The notes below the pieces were generated by a model, which worked only from the letters and a program-made list of their open reading frames with translations, made no database searches and was not told the DNA's origin. This document shows positions 42,287 through 50,774 of a stretch of DNA of 64,000 nucleotides, in pieces (positions within the stretch are counted from its first letter, which is position 1; each line of letters opens with the position of its first letter). The position numbers and the translations under genes are program-made. Origin of the DNA: Anaerolineales bacterium (GTDB lineage Bacteria; Chloroflexota; Anaerolineae; Anaerolineales; Villigracilaceae); assembly GCA_030583885.1 (NCBI GenBank), contig CP129480.1:1178001-1242000 (forward strand), written 5' to 3'.

Positions 42287-43444
42287 ATGGACTCGAACAA
42301 AAGAAACTTGCAGACCGAAACCTTCGCCCGCATAAAGGTGATTGGGGTTGGCGGAGCCGGACAGAATGCTGTCAACCGCATGATGGAGGAAGGCATTCAG
42401 GGTGTTGAATTCATCGCCGCCAATTCAGATGCGCAGGCGCTGACACTTTCACGCGCGCCCGTCCGTGTGCGCCTTGGTGACAAGATCACCCGCGGACTCG
42501 GTGCGGGTGGCGATCCTGACATCGGCCGCAAAGCTGCGGAAGAATCATCTGACGAATTGTATAACGTGCTTAAAGGCGCGGACATGGTCTTCGTTACTGC
42601 GGGCATGGGTGGCGGCACCGGCACCGGCGCGGCTCCCGTTGTGGCCCAGGTCGCCAAGGAGTGCGGTGCGCTTACCATCGGCGTGGTCACACGTCCCTTT
42701 ACGTTTGAAGGAGGGAAACGCGCGCAATCCGCTGAAACCGGTGTCGGCAAAATGAAGGAACATGCCCACACCCTTATCTCAATTCCGAACGATCGTTTGC
42801 TCCAACTGGCTGATAAAAAATCATCGTTGCAGGACGCCTTCCGCATGGCGGATGAAGTCCTGCATCAGGGTATTCAGGGCATCTCCGAGTTGATTACTAT
42901 TCCCGGGTTGATCAATCTCGATTTTGCAGATGTCCGTACCATCATGTCCGAAGGCGGTGCGGCGCTCATGGCGGTGGGCCGCGGTGCCGGCGAAGATCGT
43001 GCAAAGACAGCCGCAGAACAGGCCATCTCCAGCCAACTGCTTGACATTACCATTGACGGCGCGCGTGGCGTGCTCTTCAATGTTACCGGGGGCTCCAACA
43101 TGACCCTCTTTGAGGTCAACCAGGCCGCCGCGATCATCCGCGAAACGGCACATCCGGATGTCAACATGATCTTCGGCGCAGTCATTGATCCTGAGATGGG
43201 CGATGAGATTCGCGTCACCGTCATTGCAACTGGATTCGAACGGAGCGGAGTCCCGCGCCGCGCCCTCGAACGCCTCCCGCGGACCGAGAAACCTGCCTCC
43301 GCTTCCAATACGCTTTTCACACGTCCCAGCGAATCCGTCAGTGTTGATGCGGAGACCCGCTCTTCAACAGATGCAAAATCCGCGCCATCCAGCATTAACG
43401 CGGACGATCTCGATGTGCCAACGTTTTTGAGAAACAGGCGATAA
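42287..43444 (+). CDS. ftsZ: Cell division GTPase FtsZ
   Basis: 385 residues. Tubulin signature GGGTGTG at 108-114 in [18 protein letters not shown]-terminal [17 protein letters not shown], and the T7-loop region [11 protein letters not shown] with catalytic Asp. A ~60-residue Ser-rich linker leads to the conserved C-terminal peptide [13 protein letters not shown] that binds FtsA. AGGAGGAAC lies 5 nt before ATG 42287, the strongest ribosome site in the window, fitting a highly expressed protein. Confidence 0.97.
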   Translation: MDSNKRNLQTETFARIKVIGVGGAGQNAVNRMMEEGIQGVEFIAANSDAQALTLSRAPVRVRLGDKITRGLGAGGDPDIGRKAAEESSDELYNVLKGADMVFVTAGMGGGTGTGAAPVVAQVAKECGALTIGVVTRPFTFEGGKRAQSAETGVGKMKEHAHTLISIPNDRLLQLADKKSSLQDAFRMADEVLHQGIQGISELITIPGLINLDFADVRTIMSEGGAALMAVGRGAGEDRAKTAAEQAISSQLLDITIDGARGVLFNVTGGSNMTLFEVNQAAAIIRETAHPDVNMIFGAVIDPEMGDEIRVTVIATGFERSGVPRRALERLPRTEKPASASNTLFTRPSESVSVDAETRSSTDAKSAPSSINADDLDVPTFLRNRR

Positions 43445-43449
43445 TCAAC

Positions 43450-43490
43450 AAAGACCCTAAAGGCTCCAAATCCTTTGGGGTCTTTTGATT
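43450..43490 (+). terminator. Intrinsic terminator of ftsZ
   Basis: Stem AAAGACCCTAAAGG (43450-43463) with CCTTTGGGGTCTTT (43472-43485), one G-T wobble, 8-nt loop, then TTGATT. It lies 5 nt after the ftsZ stop. Confidence 0.85.
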
Positions 43491-43495
43491 CATGC

Positions 43496-43501
43496 TAAAA
43501 T
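43496..43501 (+). promoter_or_regulatory. -10-like TAAAAT before small membrane gene, leaderless type
   Basis: TAAAAT ends 7 nt before ATG 43509, and the gap AGAGTCA has at best a poor ribosome site. The -35 region would fall in the ftsZ terminator (TTGGGG at 43475). Confidence 0.35.
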
Positions 43502-43508
43502 AGAGTCA

Positions 43509-43934
43509 ATGAAAGCCAAACTTCCACAACCTGAACACTACTCCTATCTCCAGCACCGCAAACAGCGCAATGTGCAAATCATTTTGCCTGTGATTCTGAG
43601 TGCGTTGTTGTTCATTGGCATGATCGTGCTGATTAGCCTTGCCACCTTCAAACAAAATGGCGACGTCGGCCGCTGGGCGGCGATCTCCACGATCTGGATC
43701 ATCATCCCGGCCCTGATCGCAGGGCTGATATTTCTTGCCGTTCTCGCCGGTCTGGTGTACCTGATGGCGCGCGCGTTGGGCGCGCTGCCGCACTATACTA
43801 ACATCGCGCAGGCGTATGTGTACAAGGCGCGTGGATACATCGTCCGCGGGGCGGATCTGTCCGTGAAACCGATCCTCGTTCTGAACGGCTGGCTTGAAAC
43901 CATAAAGGCATTCTTTGGAAGGATAACACCATGA
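43509..43934 (+). CDS. Small membrane protein, two helices
   Basis: 141 residues. A basic N-terminus (QHRKQRN), two strong membrane helices (~24-46 and ~62-88), then an amphipathic C-terminal region (YTNIAQAYVYKARGYIV). No family recognised. ATG 43509 is used because an upstream in-frame start would lie in the ftsZ terminator. It overlaps the next gene by 4 nt. Confidence 0.7.
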   Translation: MKAKLPQPEHYSYLQHRKQRNVQIILPVILSALLFIGMIVLISLATFKQNGDVGRWAAISTIWIIIPALIAGLIFLAVLAGLVYLMARALGALPHYTNIAQAYVYKARGYIVRGADLSVKPILVLNGWLETIKAFFGRITP

Positions 43935-44122
43935 ACAAAAGCAGAGTCATATTCAGCGGTGTCTTGATCGGGGCATTCACCGGTCTGATCGCCGCCTTGC
44001 TCCTTGCGCGCCGCGCCGAACGGAACGAGCGTGAAACCGCCATTACCACCGGGGAGGGGTTGAAACTCGGCGTGCTGGTCTTCGGTCTGTTGCGGGCGAT
44101 CGCTTCTTTGAATGACGATTAA
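43931..44122 (+). CDS. Small single-pass membrane protein
   Basis: 63 residues. One N-terminal helix with Gly-rich face (~7-26, FSGVLIGAFTGLIAALLLA), then a charged segment (RRAERNERE) and a short C-terminal amphipathic helix. It is similar in layout to YtxH-like proteins, but too short to assign. Translationally coupled to the previous gene by an ATGA overlap and followed by a terminator. Confidence 0.65.
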   Translation: MNKSRVIFSGVLIGAFTGLIAALLLARRAERNERETAITTGEGLKLGVLVFGLLRAIASLNDD

Positions 44123-44134
44123 CCGATGATGTTG

Positions 44135-44177
44135 AAAAGACCGATGATCTGAATGGATTGTCGGTCTTTTTGTCTTT
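44135..44177 (+). terminator. Intrinsic terminator after the two small membrane genes
   Basis: AAAAGACCGA (44135-44144) pairs with TCGGTCTTTT (44161-44170) across a 16-nt loop and runs into TGTCTTT. Confidence 0.7.
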
Positions 44178-44208
44178 ATGATGGACGGAGGAGGAAGAGG
44201 AGAATTTG

Positions 44209-47200
44209 ATGTCAGAGGGATTGCCCGCCCAGAGGGACGATGCATTTCTTGATGTTTTCAGGAACCATGCTGCGGTCATGCTTCTGATCGAAGCAGGCAC
44301 AGGGGGGATTCTGGATGCCAATGCGGCGGCCGAGAAATTCTATGGATATTCCCTTGAACAATTCAAGCGAATGAATATTGGGGAGATCAATGTCCCGTTG
44401 CCCGGGCAGGCAGCGGCGGGGTGGGGAAGCGACAGGTCCGTCCTTATCCATAAACTTGCCGACGGCAGAGTCCGAACAGTTGAAGCACATATCTCCCCCG
44501 TTGCCTTGAATGGAAAATCCGCGCTTTTCTGTATTATTCATGAAATAAATGAGCAAATACAGATGCATGAGACCTTGTCCAGGGACGAGTCGAGGCTTCG
44601 CGCGCTTGCAGACTATGTTACAGTCGTCGTCTATCAATGCCGTACCGACAAGAAATTTACGTTCACGTATCTTAACGATGCCGTTCTTCAATTGACGGGC
44701 TATCCATCAAAGGCGTTTCTGGAGCAGACCCTTAGTTTTTTGGACCTTTATCATCCGGATGATATTTCCGTCGCCAGTGCGCCCTTTACAGGGGATTTCC
44801 ATATTACCTACCGCATCCGCCATAAATCAGGGGAATGGCGCTGGGTGGATGAATGGGGGACAGGTGTTGTCAATGAGCATGGTGAGACCGAATATATCGA
44901 AGGTATTATGCTTGACGTCACCGAGCAGAAACTGGGGGAACATGCCCTGCGTGAATCCGAAGACCGCTACCGTTCGCTGTTCGACCAGATGATGGACGGC
45001 ATCTATCGCAGTACACACGAAGGCAGATTTGTGGATGTAAACCCTGCCATGGTGAGGTTGTTTGGCTATTCCTCGAAGGAGGAAATGCTGAAGATTGACA
45101 TTAAGAATGAACTTTATTTTTCGCCGGAGGAACGGGGCAGTCATATTCTGGATACAGGCCAGGAGGAGGTGGAAATTTACCGCATGCGCCGCAAGGACGG
45201 TTCAGAGATCTGGGTGGAGGATCACGGATTTTATGTGCATGATGACCAGGGAAACATCATCTACCATGAAGGCATGTTGCGCGATGTGACCGAAAGGATC
45301 AAGGTGGAGGAGGCGCTCCGTGAAAGCGAAGCCTTTCTAAAGGAATCCCAGATCATTGCCGGCTTGGGCAGTTATGTGCTGGATATATCCTCCGGTGTTT
45401 GGAAGGGTTCGGACGTCCTCGACGGGATCTTTGGAATAGACGAAACCTACGACCATTCGGTGGAAGGCTGGGTGGCGCTGATCCATCCCGATCAGCGGGA
45501 GGAAATGGTTCATTACTTTGTTGATGAAGTTGTTGGCAGGCGCAATCGTTTTGACAAGGAATATAAAATCATTCGTTATAACGACAAGACCGAACGCTGG
45601 GTGCATGGCATGGGTGAATTGCAGATGGATGCCCGGGGGCATCCTTTGAAGATGAAGGGCAGCATACAGGATGTCACTGAACACAGGCAGACCGAGGATG
45701 CCCTTCGCCAGCGCCTGCTGGAGTTGGAGGCCCTGCACAACATATCTGCCTCCCTGCGAACCGTTCAATCTTTTAAAGAAGCCATGTCCATTCTGTTGGA
45801 TCAAACCCTGGCTGCCTTTGGCACAGAAACGGGTTCCATCCTGCTCTACGATGCGGAGCAGGATGAATTAAGGGATATTTCTCCGCGGGGCTGGTTCAAG
45901 GATATTCAGGGTGTTCCCATTAAACCTGGCGAAGGTGTCGCCGGGACGGTCTTCGCCAGCGGAGTGCCCTATCTTTCCGGCGAGTTTTTGCAGGATGCCT
46001 TGCCGCGCCGCTCCACCCGCAATAGAATCCCTCCGGGTTGGGGCGGGGCGTGCCTTCCCATTCGTGCTGATGTTGAGATTGTGGGCGTGCTGTTTGTTTC
46101 CGTCCAGTTGCCGCGCCGGATCACTGCAGAGCAAATGAAACTCCTCACCTCGCTTGTGGGAATAGCGGGAGCCACATTGCACCGCATCCGCCTATACGAT
46201 GAAACGGCGCGCCGCGCCCGTGAATTTGCCTCGCTATATGAAACGAGCAAGGCGGTCTCTGCGGAATATGACCTGAACTCCATGTTGCAGGTCATTGTGA
46301 ACGATGCCAAAAAACTGTTTAATGCCGCGTCCAGCGGAATTTATCTGCTCCTTCCATCCGGCAGCGGACTGGAACTGGCGGTGGATACAGAGCCTTACAT
46401 CAACATCGGGTCTCGCATGGAGATGGGAGAAGGGGCGGCAGGACAGGTGGCGCAAACCCGCAAGTCATTGCGAATCGATGATTATTCAAAGTGGGAGGGA
46501 CGCTCCCCCCAATACGAAGGGATTCCCCTCCGCGCGACCCTTGGGGTTCCGATGCTCTATGGTGGCGAATTGATCGGCGTCCTCACTGTGGATGAGATCG
46601 GCGAGTCTGAACGCAGATTTACCGAAGCGGATGAACGCCTGCTCTCGCTATTCGCTTCACAAGCCGCAGGAGCCATCCATTCTGCGCGGTTGCATGAAGA
46701 TGCCATTCATCGTCTTCAGCATTTGCAAACCCTGCGCACGGTGGACAAGGCCATCGCATCCAGCCTGGACCGGCAGATCACACTCAACATTCTGCTTGAC
46801 CATGTTATTGCCCAATTGGACGTGGATGCCGCCGACGTGCTCCTGCTCCACCCGCAGGAACAAACCCTGCAGTATTCTGCGGGGCGCGGATTCCATACAC
46901 GGATGATCGAAGGCGCAGATGTCCATTTGTATGACGGCTTTGCCGGACGTAGTGTCATGGAGCGCCGCATCATTCAAGTCTTCGATCATCAACAGGTGGC
47001 CGGGAATCCGCCGTTCCAGCGCCTGTGGTCTGAAGAGGAATTTTCCGTCTATATCTGTGTGCCTCTCATTGCGAAGGGCGAGGTAAAAGGCGTGTTGGAG
47101 GTGTATCGCCGTTCGCAATTCACACCCACCGAGGAATGGGTTGAATTTTTGGAGACACTTGCGGGGCAGGCCGCCATCACACTTGACAATGCCCAAATGT

Positions 47201-47799
47201 TCGAAGATATCCAGCGCGTCAACATGGAACTTGCCATCGCCTACGAAGCGACGATTGAAGGCTGGTCGCGCGCATTGGACTTGCGCGACAAGGAAACCGA
47301 GGGCCACACGCGGCGCGTCACGGAGCTCACCATGTCTCTTGCAAAAGCCGTGGGCATACCAGACAGCGAAATTCAACACATCCGCCGCGGGGCGCTCCTG
47401 CATGACATCGGAAAAATGGGCATCTCTGACAGTATCCTGCTAAAGAAAGGCAAACTAACCCAAAAGGAATGGAAGGAAATGCGCAGGCATCCCGCCCTTG
47501 CTTTTCAAATGCTTCAGCCGATCAGCTATTTACACCCTGCCCTGGATATTCCCTATTGCCATCACGAAAAATGGGACGGCACGGGATATCCGCGCGGACT
47601 CAAAGGAGGGCAAATCCCGCTGGCCGCACGCGTCTTTGCCGTGGCGGATGTTTGGGATGCCCTTACCAGTCCGCGTCCCTACCGCAGAGCTTGGACAAAA
47701 AGGAAGGCGCTCGCTTATATTAAACGGCAAAGCGGTCAACACTTTGATCCGCAAATAGTGGAAACCTTCCTGAGGCTTATAAGCCAATCCAGTGCTTGA
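44209..47799 (+). CDS. Multi-sensor PAS/GAF HD-GYP phosphodiesterase
   Basis: 1196 residues, no membrane helix, so a cytosolic sensor. About four PAS domains (~10-125, 128-245, 248-365, 368-495), three GAF domains (~500-665, 668-830, 835-1000), then a complete HD-GYP domain (~1005-1190). The HD-GYP domain has HDIGK at 1065, HHEKWDGTGYP with GYP at 1126, and RVFAVADVWDAL. HD-GYP enzymes hydrolyse cyclic di-GMP (some cGAMP). All metal-binding positions I can check look intact. There is no receiver or GGDEF domain. GAGGAAGAGGAG precedes ATG 44209. Signals sensed are unknown. Confidence 0.92.
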   Translation: MSEGLPAQRDDAFLDVFRNHAAVMLLIEAGTGGILDANAAAEKFYGYSLEQFKRMNIGEINVPLPGQAAAGWGSDRSVLIHKLADGRVRTVEAHISPVALNGKSALFCIIHEINEQIQMHETLSRDESRLRALADYVTVVVYQCRTDKKFTFTYLNDAVLQLTGYPSKAFLEQTLSFLDLYHPDDISVASAPFTGDFHITYRIRHKSGEWRWVDEWGTGVVNEHGETEYIEGIMLDVTEQKLGEHALRESEDRYRSLFDQMMDGIYRSTHEGRFVDVNPAMVRLFGYSSKEEMLKIDIKNELYFSPEERGSHILDTGQEEVEIYRMRRKDGSEIWVEDHGFYVHDDQGNIIYHEGMLRDVTERIKVEEALRESEAFLKESQIIAGLGSYVLDISSGVWKGSDVLDGIFGIDETYDHSVEGWVALIHPDQREEMVHYFVDEVVGRRNRFDKEYKIIRYNDKTERWVHGMGELQMDARGHPLKMKGSIQDVTEHRQTEDALRQRLLELEALHNISASLRTVQSFKEAMSILLDQTLAAFGTETGSILLYDAEQDELRDISPRGWFKDIQGVPIKPGEGVAGTVFASGVPYLSGEFLQDALPRRSTRNRIPPGWGGACLPIRADVEIVGVLFVSVQLPRRITAEQMKLLTSLVGIAGATLHRIRLYDETARRAREFASLYETSKAVSAEYDLNSMLQVIVNDAKKLFNAASSGIYLLLPSGSGLELAVDTEPYINIGSRMEMGEGAAGQVAQTRKSLRIDDYSKWEGRSPQYEGIPLRATLGVPMLYGGELIGVLTVDEIGESERRFTEADERLLSLFASQAAGAIHSARLHEDAIHRLQHLQTLRTVDKAIASSLDRQITLNILLDHVIAQLDVDAADVLLLHPQEQTLQYSAGRGFHTRMIEGADVHLYDGFAGRSVMERRIIQVFDHQQVAGNPPFQRLWSEEEFSVYICVPLIAKGEVKGVLEVYRRSQFTPTEEWVEFLETLAGQAAITLDNAQMFEDIQRVNMELAIAYEATIEGWSRALDLRDKETEGHTRRVTELTMSLAKAVGIPDSEIQHIRRGALLHDIGKMGISDSILLKKGKLTQKEWKEMRRHPALAFQMLQPISYLHPALDIPYCHHEKWDGTGYPRGLKGGQIPLAARVFAVADVWDALTSPRPYRRAWTKRKALAYIKRQSGQHFDPQIVETFLRLISQSSA

Positions 47800-47824
47800 C
47801 AAGCTGGAACATAAGTTCTAAAAT
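47796..47824 (+). promoter_or_regulatory. Near-consensus promoter (TTGACA-17-TAAAAT)
   Basis: A perfect -35 TTGACA (47796-47801), exact 17-nt spacer and -10 TAAAAT (47819-47824). The -35 contains the stop codon of the HD-GYP gene. It should drive the YcaQ-type glycosylase and P1 peptidase genes. Confidence 0.75.
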
Positions 47825-47850
47825 CGTCCCCATTCCAACCAATAGCATTA

Positions 47851-49131
47851 ATGAAATTCACGGACCAATTGCCGCTTATGGATTCCATTTCCAAACAAAC
47901 CTATCGCCGTTTTCTGCTCGCTTCACAGGGACTTTGGCCTGGTCGCCGTTTCTCAGGCTTGAGCGGCACCGAAGCTGCTTTGTGCCAGATGGAAGCGCTG
48001 CAGCTCGACCCGCTGGTCATGGTCGCCCGCAGTCAGGATATCGCCATGTACGGGCGTGTCCTCGATTACAAACCAGACCTGCTCTACAAAATGGCGTACG
48101 AAAAGCGCAAAGCCTTCGACTACGGCGGCTGGCTGATGATGTACCCCATGCACGAATTTCCCTACTGGCGGTTGCACATGAAACACCGCAAGGAAAGGGG
48201 CTTGCGCTGGGAACACTTTGCACATCCGCCAAAGGAGGTCGTCAAATTTGTGCTGAACGAACTGCGTGGGAAAGGCCCGCTGAGCAGCCGCGATATCGAA
48301 GGCGATGCCATCAAGGTCTGGAGCTATCGCGGGCGCAAGGAAACCTCGGTTACCTTGTTCTATCTCTGGCTGGTCGGCGAAGTGATGATCACCAATCGCA
48401 AAGGCTTCGACCGTATCTATGACCTGCGCGAGCGCGTTTTACCATCTGAATATGATTATTCAGTAACCGAAAAAGAAACCATCGAATTTATGAGCAGGAA
48501 GATAATTTCCTTTTTAGGGATGATTGGTGAAAACCGCCTGGGAACGGAACTTTCCTACTACATTCATAAGGACGTGTCGCGTGAAGATGCAAAACAATTA
48601 ATTCATCAATTCATTGAGCAGGGCATTGTCTCCTGCGTGCGGGTGGAAGGCTTCAAGGAAAACTTCCTCATCCGAAGCAGCGACCAAGCCCACCTGTCCG
48701 CATTGGAGGCGGGGCGCATCCCCAAAATTTGGAAGCCGAAAGGTCCCACCACGGAAGAGGAAGTCACACTGCTGGCTCCGCTGGAAATCGTCAGTGCACG
48801 CGGGCGGGCGAAGAAGGTGTTTGATTTTGAATATGTATGGGAGGTGTACAAGCCCGTGCACCAGCGCAAGTGGGGCTATTACACGCTGCCGATCCTGTAC
48901 GGCGATGACCTTGTGGCGCGGCTGGATCCCAAACTGGACCGCACGACGAACACGCTTCACATCCTTGGCTTTTGGCTGGAGGACGATACACCCAAGGATG
49001 GCGCCTTCGCCGACGCGCTGGCCAGCGGACTGGAACGATTTGCCGGCATGATCGGTGCGCAGAAGATCGATCTGAGCGGAATCAGGCAGGTTAAGTTACG
49101 TTCCCATTTGAAGAGGAAATTGAAACCATGA
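47851..49131 (+). CDS. YcaQ/AlkX-type winged-helix DNA glycosylase
   Basis: 426 residues, winged-helix HTH_42 (PF06224-type) protein. The N-terminal helical part has the QxD catalytic motif known for YcaQ in ALQLDPLVMVARSQD (~50-64). Tandem winged helices follow, and the C-terminal beta-barrel has YTLPILYGDDLVARLDPKLD. YcaQ/AlkX enzymes unhook DNA interstrand crosslinks and alkylated bases. ATG 47851 is the farthest start; ATG 47878 (MDSISKQTYR) is equally plausible. A strong promoter precedes it, and it overlaps the peptidase gene by 4 nt. Confidence 0.88.
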   Translation: MKFTDQLPLMDSISKQTYRRFLLASQGLWPGRRFSGLSGTEAALCQMEALQLDPLVMVARSQDIAMYGRVLDYKPDLLYKMAYEKRKAFDYGGWLMMYPMHEFPYWRLHMKHRKERGLRWEHFAHPPKEVVKFVLNELRGKGPLSSRDIEGDAIKVWSYRGRKETSVTLFYLWLVGEVMITNRKGFDRIYDLRERVLPSEYDYSVTEKETIEFMSRKIISFLGMIGENRLGTELSYYIHKDVSREDAKQLIHQFIEQGIVSCVRVEGFKENFLIRSSDQAHLSALEAGRIPKIWKPKGPTTEEEVTLLAPLEIVSARGRAKKVFDFEYVWEVYKPVHQRKWGYYTLPILYGDDLVARLDPKLDRTTNTLHILGFWLEDDTPKDGAFADALASGLERFAGMIGAQKIDLSGIRQVKLRSHLKRKLKP

Positions 49132-50126
49132 AACCAGGAAAATCCATTACCGATGTGCGCGGCATTGAAGTTGGACATGCGCAGAATGAAGAAGCATTGA
49201 CCGGCTGCACGGTTATCCTTTGCCGTAAAGGTGCAGTCGCTGGCGTGGATGTGCGCGGCGGTGCGCCCGGTACGCGTGAGACCGATCTTTTGAATCCCGT
49301 TAATCTCGTTGAGAAAGTCCATGCCATCGTTTTGGCCGGCGGCTCCGCATTTGGTTTGGATGCAGCCAGCGGTGTCATGCGTTATCTCGAAGAAAGAAAG
49401 ATCGGTTTCAACACCGGTGTTGCGAAAGTCCCGATTGTCCCTTCCGCGATTTTGTATGACTTGAATCTCGGTCGCGCGGACGTTCGGCCTGATTCTGCGA
49501 TGGGGGCAGTAGCCGCCGCCTCGGCAGCATCCGACCCGCCTGCGGAGGGAAATGTCGGTGCAGGCACAGGCGCATCCGTTGGCAAGATGTTCGGCACTTC
49601 GCTGGCGATGAAGTCCGGGCTGGGAACCGCAAGCATGGACATTGGCGGAGGCGTGATCGTCGGTGCCATCGTCGTGGTCAATGCATGGGGAGATGTGGTT
49701 GATCCAAATACTAATGGGATCATCGCCGGTCTTCGCTCCGGGAAAGTCGGTCCGCTGTCGATCGGTAAAAAGGATTCGTTTGCGGATACGCTTGTAATGA
49801 TGAAAACTCCGATCGGGCGCGGAGTTCTCGGTCTGGCAAGTCGCGGCAACACGGTGATCGGAGCCGTGGCGACAAACGCAAAGTTGACCAAAGCCCAGGC
49901 AACGAAGGTTGCACAGATGGCTCAGGATGGTATTGCACGCACCATCCGGCCGGCGCACACCCTGCTGGATGGTGACGTGACCTTTGCATTATCCACCGGC
50001 ACGAAAAAAGCGGATGTCTCCATCATTGGCGCATTCGCGGCGGAAGTGATGGCCGAGGCGATCCTGCGCGCGGTAAAAATGGCAAAAGCGGCTGGAGGAT
50101 TGCCGGGCTTGAATAAAATGCAATAG
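49128..50126 (+). CDS. P1 family (DmpA-type) peptidase
   Basis: 332 residues. P1 proteins are autoproteolytic N-terminal-nucleophile hydrolases acting as aminopeptidases or amidases. Seen: ITDVRGIEVGHA at the N-terminus, VLAGGSAFGLDAASGV (~67-82), VGAGTGASVGK, and the cleavage/nucleophile region RGNTVIGAVATNA with Asn241-Thr242, as in the ThnT-like subgroup where Thr becomes the new N-terminus. PAHTLLDGDVTFAL is near the C-terminus. No signal peptide. Overlaps the glycosylase gene by 4 nt. Confidence 0.9.
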   Translation: MKPGKSITDVRGIEVGHAQNEEALTGCTVILCRKGAVAGVDVRGGAPGTRETDLLNPVNLVEKVHAIVLAGGSAFGLDAASGVMRYLEERKIGFNTGVAKVPIVPSAILYDLNLGRADVRPDSAMGAVAAASAASDPPAEGNVGAGTGASVGKMFGTSLAMKSGLGTASMDIGGGVIVGAIVVVNAWGDVVDPNTNGIIAGLRSGKVGPLSIGKKDSFADTLVMMKTPIGRGVLGLASRGNTVIGAVATNAKLTKAQATKVAQMAQDGIARTIRPAHTLLDGDVTFALSTGTKKADVSIIGAFAAEVMAEAILRAVKMAKAAGGLPGLNKMQ

Positions 50127-50172
50127 AACCCTTATTTGCGGGACTACTACTTTGATTGAACTTAAAACGATG

Positions 50173-50215
50173 TCCGCCCTGAGAACCAAAATTCGCAGGG
50201 CGGAAACTTTATTTT
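50173..50215. terminator. Terminator between convergent peptidase and DUF3597 genes
   Basis: TCCGCCCTG (50173-50181) pairs with CAGGGCGGA (50196-50204) across a 14-nt loop. On the plus strand AACTTTATTTT follows. The stem may also serve the minus-strand DUF3597 gene. Confidence 0.7.
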
Positions 50216-50238
50216 GAAGGATGGAAAATCCCGGGTTT

Positions 50239-50571
50239 TCAATCCAGAAGAGAAGCGGGAATCTTCCCGCCATTTGCAGCGATTTTCTTGAAGAGGGCCT
50301 TTCGGAGCGCCTCGTTCTTCTTCGCGCTTCCGCTCTCAAAGCTGGGGTCAACTCCCAGCTCTGTTGCAAGCGCGTCACGGTTGTCTCTGCTGCTGTTCGC
50401 GCCGATAAGTTTCAAAAAATCGACCACGGACGTTTTCCATTCAAGTCCTTTGCCCTTGGCCAGTTTATCAAGTTCGACGGTGAGGTCTACATCTGACAAG
50501 GCATTCGCTCCGGGAACCAGATTTTTGACCTTTCCAAGAATTTTAGCAAAGATTTCAGTAAATATGCTCAT
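50239..50571 (-). CDS. DUF3597 family protein (paralogue 2)
   Basis: 110 residues, shorter than the copy at 7741 because it lacks the Ala/Ser linker. The shared parts are clear: amphipathic N-terminus MSIFTEIFAKILGKVKN, VDLTVELDKLAKGKGLEWKTSVVDFLKLI, SSRDNRDALATELG, and IAANGGKIPASLLD. Function unknown. AAGGAGAG precedes ATG 50571. Confidence 0.8.
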   Translation of the reverse strand: MSIFTEIFAKILGKVKNLVPGANALSDVDLTVELDKLAKGKGLEWKTSVVDFLKLIGANSSRDNRDALATELGVDPSFESGSAKKNEALRKALFKKIAANGGKIPASLLD

Positions 50572-50655
50572 GGTACTCTCCTTTTGGGTGTTTTGTGCAT
50601 CGTAATCATCATACGATTAACACATCCCGGCCGCATCCATCGACCAGGGTGTGTT

Positions 50656-50679
50656 GATCTCCCCCACTTGGGGGAGATC
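50656..50679. repeat. Perfect inverted repeat upstream of DUF3597 gene
   Basis: GATCTCCCCC (50656-50665) and GGGGGAGATC (50670-50679) flank ACTT. No T-run follows on either strand, so an operator or RNA structure is as likely as a terminator. It lies in the 203-nt gap between two minus-strand genes; the rest of 50572-50774 shows no supported gene. Confidence 0.55.
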
Positions 50680-50774
50680 GTCAGGATCAGTGAGCGGGTT
50701 GATTCGATGGAATTTATGGTGTCAGAAGGGGAGAGTCCTTCGGATATTTTCGTGATGGAGATCCTCATCGCGCA

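Noticed and set aside
46657..47403. 248-codon minus-strand frame opposite the HD-GYP gene
   Set aside because: Antisense to GAF/HD-GYP domains whose motifs are intact; the translation shows no family pattern.
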